Assembly: GCA_029261475.1 (NCBI GenBank)
Contig: JAJDBG010000083.1
Span: 1-37,437, forward strand
Direction of reading: 5' to 3'
DNA length: 37,437 bases
Origin: Nitrospinaceae bacterium
GTDB lineage: Bacteria > Nitrospinota > Nitrospinia > Nitrospinales > VA-1
Below the pieces are notes generated by a model that was given only the letters and a program-made list of their open reading frames with translations, was not told where the DNA came from and did not search any database. Position 1 is the stretch's first letter, and each line of letters opens with the position of its first letter. The position numbers were made by a program, and so were the translations under genes. Below, one piece after another: positions 34,709 to 37,437 of this stretch.

Positions 34709-35494
34709 ATGGCAAAAATTGCATTTAATATATCTGTTGTCAGTTATCTAGCAGCTTCGATCGCATTTTTTGTATTTCTGGTGCATCGTCGTGGTTCGCT
34801 TTCGAAATCTGCCAATATCCTTGTCGCCATTGGTTTGGTTTTTCACACGGCATGGATAGCGATTCGTTCAGCTGAAACGGGGCACGGCCCCTACACGACT
34901 ACATTCGAAATGGTCGTGTTTTTTTCATGGGTTGTGGTGATCGGCTATTTTCTGATCGAGTGGCGATACAAAATAAAAGACTTGGGTGCGTTTGTTATTC
35001 CACTTGTCTTTTTGTTTTTATTTTATTCTGTATTTCTATCGCGGGCGCATCCCGGTGAACAGTCCTCGGAAATGTTGTGGATGACATTGCACAGGACACT
35101 ATCGATAACGGGTTACGGTGCTTTTACTGTAGCTTTTGCCGTGGGATTGATGTACCTCATTCAGGAGCATCAAGTTAAATCTAAAAAACTGGGAATCATG
35201 TATTTCCGGATGCCGTCCCTCGAGGTTTTGGATACCTTGAATGATAAAATCATTGCGGTAGGTTTTCCACTTTTTACCCTTGGTTTTATGACTGGTGCGA
35301 TATGGAATATGAAACGAGACATCCCTTTTTACTCTTGGGATATTGAAAAAATTGCTCCTCTCATTATAGTTTGGCTTATTTATAGCTTAGTGTTTTTTGG
35401 TAGATTGACGATAGGCGTTCGTGGGAAAAAAGCGGCACAGGGTGCCGTTTTTGGTTTCGTATTGGTTGTTTTGACTTATTTCATGCACATCTAA
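34709..35494 (+). CDS. HemX/CcsA-family membrane protein (cytochrome c assembly protein family)
   Basis: 261 residues with about eight membrane helices. The pattern H-G-P-Y-T-T-T-F-E, then L-H-R-T-L-S-I-T-G-Y-G-A-F and G-A-I-W ... Y-S-W-D fits the cytochrome c assembly/HemX family; the W-x-W-D signature is reduced to Y-S-W-D. Conserved His in the loops would bind haem in the Ccs-type members. Gene order (directly before hemA) favours HemX, which is thought to affect HemA level; a role in haem delivery to c-type cytochromes is an alternative, and would suit the octahaem protein in this window. No clear ribosome site lies before ATG 34709. The next gene starts four bases after the stop. Confidence 0.85.
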   Translation: MAKIAFNISVVSYLAASIAFFVFLVHRRGSLSKSANILVAIGLVFHTAWIAIRSAETGHGPYTTTFEMVVFFSWVVVIGYFLIEWRYKIKDLGAFVIPLVFLFLFYSVFLSRAHPGEQSSEMLWMTLHRTLSITGYGAFTVAFAVGLMYLIQEHQVKSKKLGIMYFRMPSLEVLDTLNDKIIAVGFPLFTLGFMTGAIWNMKRDIPFYSWDIEKIAPLIIVWLIYSLVFFGRLTIGVRGKKAAQGAVFGFVLVVLTYFMHI

Positions 35495-35497
35495 ATC

Positions 35498-36772
35498 ATG
35501 CACGAATCAAAATTAGTGATGGTAGGGGTCAATCATAAATCGACACCTGTTGAGATACGCGAAAAGCTGGCCTTCACTGCGTCCAAAATCGAAGAGTCTT
35601 CGGAACGTTTAGCTTCTAGCGGCGAAATTGTAGAGCATATAATCATTTCGACCTGCAACAGGGTAGAGATTTATGCCCGAGTGAACGACCATGATCTGGG
35701 CATCAGTTCCCTCAAGCAATTTGTTGCAGATTTCCACAATCTCAAATATGAAGATTTAGATCATTATTTCTACAGCTATCGCGATTACAGAGCCGTTGAA
35801 CATTTATTCCGTGTTTCGTCCAGCCTGGATTCCTTAGTCATTGGTGAGTCCCAAGTCCTGGGCCAGGTAAAAGATGCTTACAATCAGGCGCGTTCTTTAG
35901 AAGCAACGGGCATGATTTTAAATCAACTCTTTGAAAAAGCATTCACCGTTGCGAAAAGAGTTCGCGAAGAAACCTCTGTGTCTGAAAAAGGGGTATCTAT
36001 CAGTTCTGCTGCTGTTGAACTGGCGCGAAAAATTTTTGAAGATTTGGAAAACCATTCCGTTATGCTGGTTGGAGCCGGTGAGATGGCAGAACTAGCGGCA
36101 AAGCACTTGATCTCTTATGGCGTGAAAACGGTTTATGTTTCTAGCAGAACTTACAATAGAGCTGTCAGCTTGGCTGAAACTCTGAATGGAAGTGCCGTCG
36201 AATTTGAAAAATTTGCGGATGAGATGCATCGTGCCGATATCATAATCACTTCAACAGGTGCTCCTAATTTCATTATCAGTAAAGATATGATTGCCAACGC
36301 GATTCATAAGAGAAAAAACAAACCAATGTTTTTTATCGACATCGCTGTTCCAAGAGATATTGAGCCCGAAGCTAATGATTTAGAAAATATTTACCTCTAC
36401 GATATCGACGATTTGCAATCTGTAGTTACAGCTAATATGAAAGAACGGGAAAAAGAAGCCGTTCAGGCAATGGATATCATTTCCGGAGAAGTCCAAAAAT
36501 TCAACAAATGGATAGAATCACTTTCTGTTGTTCCTACAATTGTAGAGTTGCGTAATAAAGCCGAATTTATCCGCAAAAGCGAATTAGATCGAACTCTTAA
36601 GAAAATCTCCTCATTGAGTGATGAAGATAAATCTTCTATTGATCAAATGACTCTATCAATAATCAATAAAATTCTTCATCATCCTACTACTAAACTAAAG
36701 AAACAAACTCAAACTGAGGATGGGCACCATTATATGAAAGCCATCCGACACCTATTTCATTTGGACGATTGA
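35498..36772 (+). CDS. hemA: Glutamyl-tRNA reductase
   Basis: 424 residues. It reduces glutamyl-tRNA(Glu) to glutamate-1-semialdehyde, the first step of tetrapyrrole synthesis. The catalytic cysteine is C53 in S-T-C-N-R-V-E-I-Y; the G-E-S-Q-V-L-G-Q-V-K segment and the NADPH-binding V-G-A-G-E-M-A are present. A helical dimerisation domain closes the protein. The start at 35498 is four bases after the hemX-like gene, and hemC begins directly after its stop codon. Confidence 0.96.
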   Translation: MHESKLVMVGVNHKSTPVEIREKLAFTASKIEESSERLASSGEIVEHIIISTCNRVEIYARVNDHDLGISSLKQFVADFHNLKYEDLDHYFYSYRDYRAVEHLFRVSSSLDSLVIGESQVLGQVKDAYNQARSLEATGMILNQLFEKAFTVAKRVREETSVSEKGVSISSAAVELARKIFEDLENHSVMLVGAGEMAELAAKHLISYGVKTVYVSSRTYNRAVSLAETLNGSAVEFEKFADEMHRADIIITSTGAPNFIISKDMIANAIHKRKNKPMFFIDIAVPRDIEPEANDLENIYLYDIDDLQSVVTANMKEREKEAVQAMDIISGEVQKFNKWIESLSVVPTIVELRNKAEFIRKSELDRTLKKISSLSDEDKSSIDQMTLSIINKILHHPTTKLKKQTQTEDGHHYMKAIRHLFHLDD

Positions 36773-37437
36773 ATGTATCCTGAAAAAATTATTATTGGTA
36801 CCCGGGGCAGTCAACTGGCCCTGTGGCAAGCAAATTGGATAAAAGGACTGTTGGAAGAGCTTGAACAGAATATTTCTGTTGAGCTGGTTATTATCAAAAC
36901 CAGTGGAGATAAAATTCAAGACGTTCCTTTGAATAAAGTCGGTGGCAAGGGGCTGTTTGTAAAGGAAATCGAAGAAGCCCTCATGAGGCGGGAAGTAGAC
37001 ATCGCTGTGCATAGTATGAAGGACGTACCTATGAAGATTCCTTTTGAACTTTGCCTTGGGTCTATCACTGAAAGAGAATCTCCTTTAGATGCCTTGCTTT
37101 CAAAAAATGGAAAAACTCTTGCCGAACTTCCACAGGGTGCAAGAATTGGAACCAGCAGTTTACGACGTAGTTCTCAATTACTGGCGTATCGTCCCGATAT
37201 TGAAATAGTCCCATTGAGAGGCAACATAGATACCCGAATCGGAAAACTAGACAGCGAGAACCTGGATGCAATAATTCTAGCCGGAGCAGGACTGGACCGA
37301 ATGGGATGGAGTGATAAAATCACCGAAAGAATCGATCCTAAGATTATATTACCAGCCATGGGGCAGGGTGCCGTTGGAATCGAATGTCGAAAAAATGATG
37401 TAGAGGTTCTTGCTGCCGTAGCTCTCCTTGACCATGA
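36773..37437 (+). CDS. hemC: Hydroxymethylbilane synthase (partial, 3' end beyond the window)
   Basis: The first 221 codons are present; the frame is open to the last base of the window. ATG 36773 comes directly after the hemA stop codon (TGA at 36770-36772). The enzyme joins four porphobilinogen units into hydroxymethylbilane. Family marks visible are G-T-R-G-S-Q-L-A-L-W-Q, H-S-M-K-D-V-P, I-G-T-S-S-L-R-R and G-N-I-D-T-R; the L-A-G-A-G-L-x-R segment and A-M-G-Q-G-A follow. The cofactor-binding cysteine lies further on and is not seen here. The window edge, not a frameshift, ends it. Confidence 0.95.
   Translation, partial: MYPEKIIIGTRGSQLALWQANWIKGLLEELEQNISVELVIIKTSGDKIQDVPLNKVGGKGLFVKEIEEALMRREVDIAVHSMKDVPMKIPFELCLGSITERESPLDALLSKNGKTLAELPQGARIGTSSLRRSSQLLAYRPDIEIVPLRGNIDTRIGKLDSENLDAIILAGAGLDRMGWSDKITERIDPKIILPAMGQGAVGIECRKNDVEVLAAVALLDH

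Overview
The window looks like chromosome from a Gram-negative, respiring bacterium of moderate-to-low GC content. The gene families and the unusual quinol:cytochrome c oxidoreductase fit a Nitrospinota-like or neighbouring lineage (Nitrospirota or the former deltaproteobacteria). That placement is inferred from gene content and domain style, not from a marker-gene tree. No insertion sequence, phage gene, CRISPR array or rRNA is visible. Most genes are core functions mixed with lineage-specific proteins.

Layout: (1) 1-675, tRNA-Gln(CTG), a small four-helix membrane protein and tRNA-Glu(CTC). (2) 1065-6798, a respiratory operon: Tat-type Rieske protein, b6-type cytochrome b, enlarged subunit IV, an eight-CxxCH membrane cytochrome with coiled coil and acidic tail, a one-helix 60-aa protein, and a membrane-anchored Mrr-like (apparently catalytically dead) protein. 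(3) 7129-12036, metF, an exported FGE-fold protein, a leucine-rich-repeat protein, proA and a site-2-protease-like membrane peptidase. (4) 12203-12340, a promoter-like element and a candidate structured small RNA of about 95 nt with a closing stem, an internal pairing switch and a T-run. (5) 12430-18072, an exported TolC-like half protein, then dprA-topA-trmFO. (6) 18110-28409 on the minus strand, a type IIA topoisomerase pair (ParC- and ParE-like) followed by two tandem GAF-GAF-GspE/PilB-type ATPases, the first of which (21004-23976) has lost conserved motifs. (7) 28918-30778, mrp, its usual DUF971 partner and a small Cys/His protein. (8) 30932-31866, minus strand, a degenerate CPBP-like membrane protein and a small anchored protein. 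(9) 32164-34395, rpiB-glyA-nrdR. (10) 34709 to the end, hemX/ccsA-like, hemA and the 5' part of hemC, which runs off the window.

How the parts fit: the Rieske/b6/subunit IV/octaheme operon would oxidise quinol and pass electrons through c-type hemes. The haem genes at the far end (glutamyl-tRNA reductase, hydroxymethylbilane synthase, HemX/CcsA-like protein) supply tetrapyrrole, and tRNA-Glu is the substrate source for HemA. metF, glyA and trmFO all draw on the folate one-carbon pool. The most novel-looking items are the octaheme complex with its Mrr-like companion, the small RNA at 12246-12340, and the tandem GAF-GspE pair with one decayed copy.
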